A DNA stretch of 64,000 bases, taken from Algibacter sp. L1A34. Lineage in GTDB: Bacteria > Bacteroidota > Bacteroidia > Flavobacteriales > Flavobacteriaceae. Below the pieces are notes generated by a model, which was given only the letters and a program-made list of their open reading frames with translations, was not told the origin of the DNA and made no database searches. Every line of letters begins with the position of its first letter. Within the stretch, counting starts at the first letter, position 1. The stretch lies in assembly GCF_009796805.1 (NCBI RefSeq), contig NZ_CP047029.1:1105501-1169500 (forward strand). Reading direction: 5' to 3'. Made by a program: the position numbers and the translations under genes. Below, piece after piece: positions 1 through 7,745 of the stretch.

Positions 1-323
1 GGGTGATAGATAATGGCGCTAGTTTTTATTTTCATCACGACTGGAAAAATTGGGAGAACCATTTAACCAGAACATTTCCGTTAATAAAAGACCATGTGCT
101 TTTACAAAAAGCCACACGTTTAAAAGAAGCTTCGATAGAAATTAAAGACCTGCTAAGTGAAGTTAAAATTGCAGAAATAATATCTAATATACCTGAAGAT
201 TGGCTTATAAGCGAATCGGATACTATGAGTAGTGATGACATGAGAGCAGCTTATATTGAGTTTATAAATTCGAGATATTCTAAGATTGATTTACTAGTTA
301 AAGAAGCTGAAGATGCAAGATAG
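1..323 (+). CDS. HipA-like kinase, C-terminal fragment (cut by window start)
   Basis: This is the 3' end of a gene whose start lies before the window; about 106 residues are visible and the apparent GTG at position 3 is probably internal. The segment begins with a D-N-G-A-S-x-Y-F-H-H-D-W stretch and then an I-K-D-H-V-L-L stretch. I associate both with the C-terminal part of HipA-like kinases found beside DUF3037 proteins in Bacteroidota. It overlaps the next gene by 11 bp, which fits a two-gene unit with coupled translation. Family assignment is from recognition of these motifs and of the neighbour; the catalytic region is outside the window, so activity cannot be judged. Confidence 0.7.
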   Translation, partial: VIDNGASFYFHHDWKNWENHLTRTFPLIKDHVLLQKATRLKEASIEIKDLLSEVKIAEIISNIPEDWLISESDTMSSDDMRAAYIEFINSRYSKIDLLVKEAEDAR

Positions 324-696
324 ATATACATTTGAGTACGCCGTTATTAGAGTTGTACCTAAGGTAGAACGCGAAGAATTTTTTAATGTTGGAGTTATTC
401 TTTTTTCGAAGCGTAAAAAATTTCTTGGTATAAAATATTATATAAACCCACATAAACTAAAAGCGTTTTCTCCGGAAGTAGAATTGGAGTTATTTAATGA
501 TTATTTAAAAGCTTGGGAACTGGTTTGCGCCGGAAACCCAAATGGAGGTAGAATAGAAAGGATGGAACTATCGGATAGGTTTAGATGGTTAACAGCTTGC
601 AGAAGCACCATTATACAAAGCTCTAAAACACATTCTGGATTGTGCGATAATCCTGAAAAAATGCTAGAAGATATTTTTAATAGCCATGTGCTATAA
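313..696 (+). CDS. DUF3037 family protein
   Basis: A complete 127-residue protein. It opens with the Y-x-Y-A-V-I-R-V-V-P pattern, an E-F-x-N-V-G-V-I-L segment and a later R-F-R-W-L-T segment, which I recognise as DUF3037. The family has no established biochemical function but is repeatedly found next to HipA-like kinases, as here, where it overlaps the kinase gene by 11 bp. The pair resembles an accessory or toxin-antitoxin-like module, but that role is inferred from context only. No signal peptide or membrane segment is visible, so it should be cytoplasmic. Its 3' end faces mgtE, and a hairpin-rich repeat lies between the two convergent genes. Confidence 0.8.
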   Translation: MQDRYTFEYAVIRVVPKVEREEFFNVGVILFSKRKKFLGIKYYINPHKLKAFSPEVELELFNDYLKAWELVCAGNPNGGRIERMELSDRFRWLTACRSTIIQSSKTHSGLCDNPEKMLEDIFNSHVL

Positions 697-748
697 ATAA
701 GCAAACTCACAAAAATTCATTGAGAAAAACTAACCTTAGCTGATGAGC

Positions 749-844
749 GCGTTAGGGATTGAACGGCCTGTTTGAAATCCTTTTTGTTTTTGCGAAAAAA
801 CAAAAAGATTGAGTAGTAAAAGCCCGACCCTTTTCGGGTAACGC
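749..844. repeat. Dispersed hairpin element, copy 1
   Basis: A 96-bp intergenic element that begins GCGTTAGGGATTG and ends AGCCCGACCC...GGGTAACGC. The terminal GCGTTA and TAACGC are inverted repeats. In its centre lies a perfect 12-bp hairpin (780-791 with 796-807) closed by a GCGA tetraloop. Copies with the same ends but different interiors occur at 41584-41683 and 56870-57022, both in the opposite orientation. Here it lies between the convergent DUF3037 and mgtE genes and could also act as a terminator. Its origin (MITE-like repeat or structured RNA) is not resolved. Confidence 0.75.
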
Positions 845-854
845 CCAAAAAAAA

Positions 855-2228
855 TTAAAATCCTAGTATAGCCTTTGCTATAAGAAAATAGATAAGTATT
901 CCAAAAATATCATTACTTGTAGTGATAAACGGCCCTGTGGCAATAGCAGGATCAACACCACGTTTATCTAAAATAATAGGCACAAACGTACCGATTAATG
1001 CAGCCATAATGATAACGGTAATTAGTGCGATACCAATAGTCATAGACACAAGATACGAGGTTTTAAAGCCAAAGTGACTGATAAGCAAAACGATGAGCGC
1101 AATGGCAACACCATTTACTAAACCAAGCGAAAATTCTTTAAGTAAACGTTTTAACAATTTACCCTTTATTGTATTGTTTGCTAGACCTTGAACTACAATA
1201 GCTGAAGATTGTACGCCAACGTTTCCGGCAGTTGCCTGGATAAGCGGAATGAATAGCAGTAACTCTGTATATTTAAGCATCGCTCCCGTAAAACCACTAA
1301 TAATACTTGCGGCTCCAAGCCCTCCAAACATACCAATAAGTAACCACGGTAGGCGGGCTTTGGTAAGTTCCCAAATACTATCATCGGCTTCTACATCTTG
1401 CGAGATACCGGCAGCTAATTGGTAATCTTTTTCAGCTTCTTCTTTTATGATATCTACAATATCATCGATGGTAATACGGCCTAAAAGAATTTGTTTTCCA
1501 TCGACTACAGGAATAGCTTCTAAATCGTATTTAACCATAACTTGAGCGACAACTTCAACGCTATCGTGCACATTTACAGAATCGACACTTGAGATATAAA
1601 TATCAGCAATTTTTTGTTCATTCTTTGCAACAATAAGATCTTTTAACGATAGACGACCTACGAGTTTGCCTTGTTTATTTACAACATAAACGGAGTGTAC
1701 ACGAGTAACCTCTTCGGCTTGGCCACGAATACGACGTAAACAACCGGCAACCGTCCAGGTATCATAAACTTTCACAAGTTCTTTTGCCATGAGTCCACCT
1801 GCGGTATCTTCATCATAGGCTAAAAGTTCAGTAATTTCAGCTCTATGTTCTTCATCTATTATTTGAGCAATAACTTCTTGCTGGCGTTCTTCTGGGAGTT
1901 CGGCAATAATATCGGCAGCATCATCGGTGTCAAGCTCCTCAATTTCATCGGCGATTTCTTTGGCTGAAAGATTTTTTAATACTTTTTCTCGATTATCTTC
2001 ATCGAGTTCCATTAAAATATCTGCCGTAGTTTCAGAATCGAGCAGTTTTATAACATACATCGCCTCTTCTAGATTTAATTCATCTAAAATTTCGGCAATA
2101 TCAGCGTGGTGAAACTCGTCTAAAAGTTCCTTAAGTTCATTTTCGGCTTTAGCCTCAATGAGTTGCTCTACTTGCTCAATGAGCGCCTTGGTTAATTCGA
2201 ATTGTATGTTTTCCGTTTCTTCAGACAA
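855..2228 (-). CDS. mgtE: Magnesium transporter MgtE
   Basis: A 457-residue inner-membrane magnesium channel. The acidic N-terminal domain (about residues 1-130) consists of leucine- and glutamate-rich helical repeats. Two CBS domains follow (about 135-260), then five hydrophobic segments from about residue 285 to the C-terminus, with glycine- and asparagine-rich stretches such as A-T-A-G-N-V-G-V-Q typical of the pore region. Length and domain order match MgtE, in which the cytoplasmic N and CBS domains sense magnesium and gate the channel. The gene starts 20 bp after the ksgA stop on the same strand, so the two are probably cotranscribed. No magnesium riboswitch is visible in this short gap. 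Confidence 0.95.
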   Translation of the reverse strand: MSEETENIQFELTKALIEQVEQLIEAKAENELKELLDEFHHADIAEILDELNLEEAMYVIKLLDSETTADILMELDEDNREKVLKNLSAKEIADEIEELDTDDAADIIAELPEERQQEVIAQIIDEEHRAEITELLAYDEDTAGGLMAKELVKVYDTWTVAGCLRRIRGQAEEVTRVHSVYVVNKQGKLVGRLSLKDLIVAKNEQKIADIYISSVDSVNVHDSVEVVAQVMVKYDLEAIPVVDGKQILLGRITIDDIVDIIKEEAEKDYQLAAGISQDVEADDSIWELTKARLPWLLIGMFGGLGAASIISGFTGAMLKYTELLLFIPLIQATAGNVGVQSSAIVVQGLANNTIKGKLLKRLLKEFSLGLVNGVAIALIVLLISHFGFKTSYLVSMTIGIALITVIIMAALIGTFVPIILDKRGVDPAIATGPFITTSNDIFGILIYFLIAKAILGF

Positions 2229-2248
2229 ATGAAAAAATTTAAAAGGTT

Positions 2249-3043
2249 CTACTTGTCGTTTTCTAACAATTGCGTAAGCTCCAAAAACGAGGCTACACTT
2301 AATTGTTCGGGACGTTGGCCAAAGATACTATTTGCTTTTAAATTATCGGACAAATCGAATGTTTTTAAACTGTTACGAAGTGTTTTTCTACGTTGCTGAA
2401 AAGCTGTTTTTACCACTTTAAAAAACATTTTTTCGTCGCATGGCAATGAATAATCTTCTTTACGGATAAGCCTTAACACTCCAGATTCTACTTTTGGAGG
2501 CGGATTAAACACATGTGGAGGCACAGTAAACAAATATTCGGCATGATAAAAAGCTTGCACCAAAACAGAAAGAATACCGTAAACTTTAGAGCCTTCTTTA
2601 GAACAAATACGCGCAGCGACTTCTTTTTGAAACATACCTGAAAACTCAGGGATTTGATCTCGCATTTCTAAAGTTTTAAACACAATTTGTGTTGAAATAT
2701 TATATGGAAAGTTCCCAATGATTGCAAAGGGTTCGCCGTTTAAGGATTCATTTAAATCGTATTTTAAAAAATCTTTTTCTATAATTCTAGGCGCCAAATT
2801 TAAGTAATTAGCCTGCAAATATTCTACCGATTCAGTATCAATTTCTACAACGTAAGTGGTTACCGGTTTTTTAAGTAAATACTTGGTAAGCATGCCTGTA
2901 CCCGGACCAATTTCTAGAATGGTTTTGTAATTATTTAGCGTTAAGGTATCGGCTATTCGTTCTGCAACCGACTCATCATTTAAAAAATGTTGACCCAGAT
3001 GCTTTTTTGCTCTTACTTGATTATTATTTGGTTTATATGCCAC
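2249..3043 (-). CDS. ksgA: 16S rRNA dimethyladenosine transferase RsmA/KsgA
   Basis: A 264-residue SAM-dependent methyltransferase that dimethylates two adjacent adenines in the 3'-terminal hairpin of 16S rRNA during small-subunit maturation. Visible motifs are the N-terminal K-K-H-L-G-Q-H-F-L segment (residues 14-22), the SAM-binding E-I-G-P-G-T-G (44-50), and the catalytic N-F-P-Y motif (111-114). The C-terminal part is the usual small helical domain with Q-Q-R-R-K-T-L-R. Length is normal for the family. It is the first gene of a likely ksgA-mgtE unit and is divergent from the araC gene at 3191. Confidence 0.96.
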   Translation of the reverse strand: MAYKPNNNQVRAKKHLGQHFLNDESVAERIADTLTLNNYKTILEIGPGTGMLTKYLLKKPVTTYVVEIDTESVEYLQANYLNLAPRIIEKDFLKYDLNESLNGEPFAIIGNFPYNISTQIVFKTLEMRDQIPEFSGMFQKEVAARICSKEGSKVYGILSVLVQAFYHAEYLFTVPPHVFNPPPKVESGVLRLIRKEDYSLPCDEKMFFKVVKTAFQQRRKTLRNSLKTFDLSDNLKANSIFGQRPEQLSVASFLELTQLLENDK

Positions 3044-3088
3044 GAAGTAGAATGTTTTAAGGAAATCACGAAGATATGAAACTTAAAA

Positions 3089-3118
3089 ACAATACCTCTG
3101 CCATGCTACAAGTATTGT
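3089..3118. terminator. Weak inverted repeat upstream of araC
   Basis: The ACAATAC arm (3089-3095) pairs with GTATTGT (3112-3118) around a 16-nt loop and is followed by CTTTTTCC. It lies in the divergent ksgA/araC gap. It could be a weak attenuator or an operator palindrome; the long loop makes a strong terminator unlikely. Confidence 0.3.
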
Positions 3119-3190
3119 CTTTTTCCTTATAATATTGATTCGCAATGGTAGCAAGTGTAATGTTTCTAAAAATGATAAGACTAAACGTGT

Positions 3191-4033
3191 ATGCAACAAA
3201 CTTTTACAGAATTTTCGACTAATGCGATTTTAAAAATTGGTAATGAGTCTCTATTAAGCAGCTATAAAGAATCTACCCAAGCAGCACTGTATACTTTTAT
3301 TATAACGCAAGATACTAAAGCCGAAATTGTTGTAGACAGCATACCTTACACCATTGAAGCCAGGAGCTTACTGGTATTAACACCTGTACAATACATTAAG
3401 TTTATTAAAGGTGAAAATTTAGTAGTGTATCAATTTAATCAGGAGTTTTACTGCATTAAGGATCACGATCAAGAAGTAAGCTGTGCCGGATTATTGTTTT
3501 TTGGAAATGTCCATGTACCTTTAATTGGATTAAGTGAAGATGAGGCTCATAAATTCTCAATTCTTCATGAGGTTTTTAGAGATGAATTTGAAACTAAAGA
3601 TAGTATACAAGCTGAAATGTTGCGCATGCTTATGGCCCGCTTTATTATAATAAGCACGCGTTTACTTAAAGCAAAAGAAGGTTTTGTAGAAACTACTAAA
3701 AACACCAAAATAGAATTATTACGTGAGTTTAATATATTGGTAGAAGCAGAATTTAAAAAAGAGCATAGCGTATCTTATTATGCAGATAAACTTTTTAAAT
3801 CTCCAAAAACATTATCCAACACGTTTTCTAAACTTAATACAAGTCCGTTACAAATTATTCACGACCGTATTATTCTTGAAGCAAAACGCTTATTAATCTA
3901 CACCGATAAAACGGCCAAGGAAATAGCATACGAAGTTGGCTTTGAAGACGCCTCTCATTTAAGTCGATTATTCAAAAAAAACACCTCTTTTTCTCCTTCA
4001 GACTTTAAAAAACAACTCAAAACTACGGTTTAG
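3191..4033 (+). CDS. AraC-family transcriptional regulator
   Basis: A 280-residue regulator. The N-terminal two thirds look like a cupin-type sensing domain. The C-terminal 100 residues form the AraC double helix-turn-helix, with S-V-S-Y-Y-A-D-K-L in the first helix pair and T-A-K-E-I-A-Y-E-V-G-F-E-D-A-S-H-L-S-R-L-F-K-K in the conserved second. Downstream, at 4125 and 4415, are a small ORF and an AhpD-like gene, each preceded by the same 16-bp motif at the same distance from its promoter, one copy overlapping the stop codon of this gene. The natural inference is that this protein binds those motifs and activates both. The inducer cannot be told from the sequence. Confidence 0.92.
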   Translation: MQQTFTEFSTNAILKIGNESLLSSYKESTQAALYTFIITQDTKAEIVVDSIPYTIEARSLLVLTPVQYIKFIKGENLVVYQFNQEFYCIKDHDQEVSCAGLLFFGNVHVPLIGLSEDEAHKFSILHEVFRDEFETKDSIQAEMLRMLMARFIIISTRLLKAKEGFVETTKNTKIELLREFNILVEAEFKKEHSVSYYADKLFKSPKTLSNTFSKLNTSPLQIIHDRIILEAKRLLIYTDKTAKEIAYEVGFEDASHLSRLFKKNTSFSPSDFKKQLKTTV

Positions 4034-4047
4034 GGAAAAATTGACAA
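4032..4047 (+). promoter_or_regulatory. Candidate AraC operator, site 1
   Basis: The 16-mer AGGGAAAAATTGACAA overlaps the stop codon of the araC gene. An identical copy lies at 4301-4316. In both cases the motif begins exactly 63 bp upstream of a TTTG that forms part of a degenerate -7 element (CATCTTTG at 4091-4098 here). The identical phasing argues for an activator site rather than chance. Confidence 0.6.
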
Positions 4048-4090
4048 CTCTTCGGGTAATCTATCCATTCTATAGCATCTGTTTACTCTT

Positions 4091-4098
4091 CATCTTTG
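4091..4098 (+). promoter_or_regulatory. Putative -7 element CATCTTTG for the 51-codon ORF
   Basis: This resembles the flavobacterial -7 consensus TAnnTTTG with C in the first position. No TTG lies at the usual -33 distance, which is consistent with dependence on an activator bound at 4032-4047. The ATG of the small ORF follows 26 nt downstream. Confidence 0.45.
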
Positions 4099-4124
4099 CA
4101 CTGTATAATTAAAACAACAAAGTC

Positions 4125-4280
4125 ATGAAAACTAAAAACATATCCATTTTCAATTTAATTGAAATATTCAGAAGCAACAAGAAAGTAGTATTAAACACTA
4201 TTAGTCCTAAAACACATTGCGAGCAAAATCATTTATACGATTTTTATTGCGATGCTGAAAAACCACACATTACCCAATAA
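4125..4280 (+). CDS. Small ORF, 51 residues, unrecognised
   Basis: An ATG-started frame of 51 codons ending in TAA, sitting between the araC and AhpD-like genes. The predicted peptide is basic at the N-terminus (MKTKNISIF), has two cysteines and four histidines in its second half, and has no clear signal peptide or membrane segment. The argument for it being real is that it has its own promoter with the same 16-bp operator and the same spacing as the next gene. I do not recognise the family. It could instead be the leader of a regulatory RNA. Confidence 0.45.
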   Translation: MKTKNISIFNLIEIFRSNKKVVLNTISPKTHCEQNHLYDFYCDAEKPHITQ

Positions 4281-4300
4281 TTTATCCTAAAAAAAACAAA

Positions 4301-4316
4301 AGGGAAAAATTGACAA
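4301..4316 (+). promoter_or_regulatory. Candidate AraC operator, site 2
   Basis: A second exact copy of the 16-mer at 4032-4047, starting 63 bp upstream of the TTTG of CACCTTTG (4360-4367), the likely -7 element of the AhpD-like gene. It is 269 bp from the first copy, so looping between the two sites is possible but not shown. Confidence 0.6.
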
Positions 4317-4359
4317 TCTAAAAGGAAAAACCTACATGGTATAACCTTTAAAACCGTCG

Positions 4360-4367
4360 CACCTTTG
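4360..4367 (+). promoter_or_regulatory. Putative -7 element CACCTTTG for the AhpD-like gene
   Basis: It matches TAnnTTTG except for the first base, as does the promoter at 4091, and there is no good -33 TTG. The start codon lies 47 nt downstream. The shared deviation and the shared upstream motif suggest the two promoters are controlled together. Confidence 0.45.
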
Positions 4368-4414
4368 TACCAAGAAATTAAAACATAAAAATTAACAATA
4401 AAAAATTTAAAAAT

Positions 4415-4969
4415 ATGAGCACATTTAATGTACTAACAAGAGAAGAAGTAAGTGAAAACAATCAAGCTATTTTTGATAACTTAAAAAAAGCCGTTGGTTT
4501 TGTACCAAATTTATACGCAGCATACGCATACAGTGATACTGCATTAGAAAACTATTTAGGTTTTGCCAATGCCAAAACTTCTTTATCTGCTAAAGAAAAA
4601 GAAGTTGTAAACTTAGCAGTAAGCGAAGTAAACAACTGTATTTATTGCCTATCTGCACATACTGCCATTAGTAAAATGAACGGTTTTACAGATAAACAAA
4701 TTTTAGAATTAAGAGCGGGACATTCTTCTGTAAACGATAAATTTAATGCTTTAGCAGCACTAGCTAAAAACATTACAGAAAACCGTGGAAGAACAGATGC
4801 TGCAGTTCTAGAAAACTATTTTAATGCTGGTTACACAAAAGCAAATTTAATAGATACCATATCACTAGTTGGAGACAAAACAATATCTAACTATGTACAT
4901 AGCACAACACAAGTACCTGTAGATTTTCCAGTAGCTCAACCACTTAAAGACGCCGAAGTTGTAGCATAA
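4415..4969 (+). CDS. AhpD-like carboxymuconolactone decarboxylase family protein
   Basis: A 184-residue all-helical protein with the AhpD-type C-x-x-C-x-x-x-H motif (C75, C78, H82), which in the family gives thiol-dependent peroxidase activity. The surrounding sequence N-C-x-Y-C-L-S-A-H-T is typical of the alkylhydroperoxidase/carboxymuconolactone decarboxylase superfamily. No signal peptide is seen, so it should be cytoplasmic. The gene has its own promoter with a motif shared with the upstream small ORF and is followed by a strong terminator. A role in peroxide or reactive-electrophile detoxification under the adjacent AraC regulator is plausible; the substrate is unknown. Confidence 0.88.
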   Translation: MSTFNVLTREEVSENNQAIFDNLKKAVGFVPNLYAAYAYSDTALENYLGFANAKTSLSAKEKEVVNLAVSEVNNCIYCLSAHTAISKMNGFTDKQILELRAGHSSVNDKFNALAALAKNITENRGRTDAAVLENYFNAGYTKANLIDTISLVGDKTISNYVHSTTQVPVDFPVAQPLKDAEVVA

Positions 4970-4980
4970 ATAAAACTTCT

Positions 4981-5008
4981 AACTACAAGGTTTAAACACC
5001 TTGTAGTT
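4981..5008 (+). terminator. Rho-independent terminator after the AhpD-like gene
   Basis: A perfect 11-bp stem (4981-4991 with 4998-5008) and a 6-nt loop, followed by a short T tract. It separates the AhpD-like gene from the cupredoxin-like gene. Confidence 0.8.
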
Positions 5009-5070
5009 TTTAAAACAAATAATTATTAATAAAGCTTCTCAAAAAACACGAAGCACAATCAAATTTAAAG

Positions 5071-5445
5071 ATGAAAAAAGTAGTAGCAATTTTAGTATTA
5101 GCCTTAGCATTCGCATTTAATTCTAACGCACAAGATCAAGCAGTAAAAACAGTTTCTTTAGAACAAACTAAAGGAGAATTTACACAAAAGAATTTAACAA
5201 TAAGCGAAGGTTCTTATATTTTTGAAATAGCAAACAACCACTCTGGAGTAGATGTTGGTTTTGTATTAATCCAAAAAGGAAAAGATGCATCTAACCCCGA
5301 AAACCACATAAAAACAGCTTACGTAACAAAGGTTGTTGCCGAAGGTGAAACAGAAAAATCTAACGTAACAACTTTAGAAAAAGGCGAGTACACTTATTTT
5401 TGTCCGCTTAACAAAACACCTCAGTATACATTAACTGTGGAGTAA
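5071..5445 (+). CDS. Secreted cupredoxin-like protein
   Basis: A 124-residue protein with a signal peptide of about 20 residues ending S-N-A-Q. The mature part is a beta-rich domain with the cupredoxin pattern F-E-I-A-N-N-H-S-G-x-D-x-G-F near the middle and G-E-Y-T-Y-F-C-P near the C-terminus. In blue-copper proteins the metal is held by two His, one Cys and usually a Met. Here H (in N-N-H) and C (in Y-F-C-P-L-N) are visible, but the C-terminal His and Met after the Cys are not, so copper binding may be altered or lost. The location should be periplasmic or surface. It follows the AhpD-like gene but behind a terminator, so it is a separate unit. Confidence 0.8.
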   Translation: MKKVVAILVLALAFAFNSNAQDQAVKTVSLEQTKGEFTQKNLTISEGSYIFEIANNHSGVDVGFVLIQKGKDASNPENHIKTAYVTKVVAEGETEKSNVTTLEKGEYTYFCPLNKTPQYTLTVE

Positions 5446-5470
5446 TTAATAGTGTTTTATTTGTAATTAA

Positions 5471-5499
5471 AGGCAGTCTGAAAATGACTGTCTTTTTTT
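5471..5499 (+). terminator. Terminator after the cupredoxin-like gene
   Basis: An 8-bp stem (AGGCAGTC with GACTGTCT, one G-T pair) and a 7-nt loop, followed by a run of seven T. Confidence 0.8.
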
Positions 5500-5603
5500 G
5501 TATTAATGTTTGCGTAAAAAAACCAATAATAAATCAAAGAAAATCGTTTAAATATTTCTATCTAAACGACCTCTTATTGCTAAAAAACTAATATTATCTT
5601 GAT

Positions 5604-6926
5604 CTAAAGAGTGACTAATTCAAATAAATAACTGTTTAGTTTTTGTAGCGTACTAATTTTATCGCTAGAGTCAATTAAAAGCGAAATATTGTTATTACTT
5701 CCACCGTAAGAAATCATTCTAATTTTTACATCTTGTAAAATTTGAAACAGCTTAAAAGTATCTTGATGATTAACAACCGAATGACCTACCAAACAAACAA
5801 TACTTTGGTTTTTATCGACCTCAATCGATGCTATTTTCTTCAGCTCAACTAAAATTTTATCTAAATTCTTATCATCATCAATAGTTAAAGATACAGCAAC
5901 TTCAGAAGTTGTAATCATATCAATTGACGTTTTATAAGTCTCAAAAATTTCGAATACTTTTTTCAAAAAACCATAAGCCTGTAACATGTGAGCCGATTTA
6001 ATTTTAATGGCCGTAATATTATCCTTTGCAGCGATGGCTTTAATTCCTGTTTCCGAAGTTTTATTAGAAATTAAAGTCCCATGAGCTTCTGGGTTCATAG
6101 TGTTTTTCAATCGTACCGGAATACAATCTTTTCGAACTGGAGTTACGGTTTGTGGATGTAAAATTTTAGCTCCAAAATAAGCTAACTCAGCAGCTTCATC
6201 GAAAGATAAATCGGAAATTGGATTTGTGTTTTCAACATATCTTGGGTCGTTATTATGCATCCCATCAATATCTGTCCAAATTTGAACCTCTTCTGCTTTT
6301 ATTGCTGCACCAATAATAGTTGCAGTATAATCACTACCGCCACGTTGTAAGTTAGAAATCTCACCAGCTTCATCTAAACAAATAAATCCTTGAGTAATAT
6401 AAATATCAGCAGGTTCAGCTTGATTTAAAACTATTTGAAAATTTTCTTTTATATAATTAATATCTGGCTCCTTAAAACTATCTATTTTCATAAAATCTAA
6501 AGCAGGAAGTAAAGCAGAACTCACACCTTCTTGTTTTAAAAAACTATTAAACATATAGGTTGACATTAATTCACCTTGCGCAACAACTTGGTTTTCAACA
6601 GACTCTTCTGTCCATTTAGAAGTACACCCCAATAAAAAATTAAAAACACCAGAAACGTATGTTTTAGTTTTAGCATTTAACGCCTGGTCTTGCAATAAAA
6701 CATCGATAACCTCATTATAAGTTTCGTGCAAAGCAGCCACCTTCTCTGCTGCTGCATCACTTCTGTGTTCTGTAATATCTTTTGCGATAGCTACTAATTG
6801 GTTTGTAGTTCCGGACATTGCCGAAAGCACTACTACCTTTTTAGTACCATCGTTAATAATACTTTTAACGTTAAGCATATTCTCAACCGATCCTACCGAA
6901 GTCCCACCAAATTTTAAAACTTTCAT
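5604..6926 (-). CDS. Aspartate kinase
   Basis: A 440-residue monofunctional aspartokinase, the first step of the lysine, threonine, methionine and diaminopimelate pathway. The N-terminal K-F-G-G-T-S-V nucleotide-binding motif is at residues 5-11, an L-Q-R-G-G-S-D-Y-T-A segment marks the kinase core, and the C-terminal third carries two ACT-type segments (from about residue 298) that usually confer feedback inhibition by amino acids. No homoserine dehydrogenase domain is fused. The divergent gene at 7040 encodes a protein whose C-terminus also looks like an ACT domain, which may link the two genes functionally. Confidence 0.94.
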   Translation of the reverse strand: MKVLKFGGTSVGSVENMLNVKSIINDGTKKVVVLSAMSGTTNQLVAIAKDITEHRSDAAAEKVAALHETYNEVIDVLLQDQALNAKTKTYVSGVFNFLLGCTSKWTEESVENQVVAQGELMSTYMFNSFLKQEGVSSALLPALDFMKIDSFKEPDINYIKENFQIVLNQAEPADIYITQGFICLDEAGEISNLQRGGSDYTATIIGAAIKAEEVQIWTDIDGMHNNDPRYVENTNPISDLSFDEAAELAYFGAKILHPQTVTPVRKDCIPVRLKNTMNPEAHGTLISNKTSETGIKAIAAKDNITAIKIKSAHMLQAYGFLKKVFEIFETYKTSIDMITTSEVAVSLTIDDDKNLDKILVELKKIASIEVDKNQSIVCLVGHSVVNHQDTFKLFQILQDVKIRMISYGGSNNNISLLIDSSDKISTLQKLNSYLFELVTL

Positions 6927-7009
6927 ACGTCAATACTTTTATTTTGTTTATTTCTTCCGCGAAATTAAAACTCTTGAAACCATTAATAGCATTTTTTAAA
7001 AAATATGTT

Positions 7010-7017
7010 TATTTTTG
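7010..7017 (+). promoter_or_regulatory. -7 element TATTTTTG for the ACT-like gene
   Basis: An exact match to TAnnTTTG, 22 nt upstream of the ATG at 7040. A clear -33 TTG at the usual spacing is not seen. Confidence 0.6.
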
Positions 7018-7039
7018 CACAAATTGTTAAATAATTAAC

Positions 7040-7696
7040 ATGAAGACTGTATCTAACTGTGTAGAAGACATTTTAATTTCGCAGCCTTATTTAGAAGAAG
7101 CGCTATCGAGAAACATTATAAATTTTAGTGCATTAGCATTAGAACTTACCGAACCCATTAGCCAAATGCTAAAAAAAGAGGTGAAAGCTGGAGCAATCAT
7201 GATGGCCTTACGCCGTTACAACCCTCCGATTACTTTAACAAATTCGGTTAAAATGAAACGCGTTATTCAAAACTTAGGGGATATCACCGTACGATCTAAC
7301 TTAACAGATTTCACCGTTAAAAACTCAGGAACCCTTATTAACAATCACGCCAAGATTCTAGCACGTATTAATCAAGAATCGAAATTGTTTTACACCTTTA
7401 CTAGAGGTATACATGAAAGTAACATTATTATTTCAAGTAGTTTAAACGATTTTATTAAAGACGCATTAAAACTTGAGTCTTTTATTGCTGTACAAGAAGG
7501 ACTTTCTGCCATTAGCATTAATTTACCTCAAGACAACTCTAAAATCGCCGGACTTTATTATCATTTTTTTAAACGATTAGCTTGGGAAGGTATTGTTCTT
7601 TATGAAGTTATCTCGACCACAAACGAATTTACTATTTTAGTTGAAGATGAATATGTAGATCAAGCTTTCGCTGCCATAAAACGAGTGAAGTCTTAA
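7040..7696 (+). CDS. Conserved protein with a C-terminal ACT-like domain
   Basis: A 218-residue cytoplasmic protein. The N-terminal 70 residues are helical and basic and look like a winged-helix or other DNA-binding fold. The middle (I-T-V-R-S-N-L-T-D-F-T-V) and the C-terminal 75 residues (A-I-S-I-N-L-P at their start, F-T-I-L-V-E-D at the end) follow the beta-alpha pattern of ACT domains, including a strand-helix-strand resembling the regulatory end of aspartokinase. It is transcribed divergently from the aspartokinase gene with 113 bp between start codons. An amino-acid-responsive regulator of that gene is an attractive inference. I do not recognise a named family. Confidence 0.7.
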   Translation: MKTVSNCVEDILISQPYLEEALSRNIINFSALALELTEPISQMLKKEVKAGAIMMALRRYNPPITLTNSVKMKRVIQNLGDITVRSNLTDFTVKNSGTLINNHAKILARINQESKLFYTFTRGIHESNIIISSSLNDFIKDALKLESFIAVQEGLSAISINLPQDNSKIAGLYYHFFKRLAWEGIVLYEVISTTNEFTILVEDEYVDQAFAAIKRVKS

Positions 7697-7720
7697 TTTT
7701 TAAATAATATAATGATAGAG

Positions 7721-7728
7721 TATCTTTG
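7721..7728 (+). promoter_or_regulatory. -7 element TATCTTTG for the hydrolase gene
   Basis: An exact TAnnTTTG match, 17 nt before the ATG at 7746. Confidence 0.6.
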
Positions 7729-7745
7729 CCCAAGATATTGAAATC

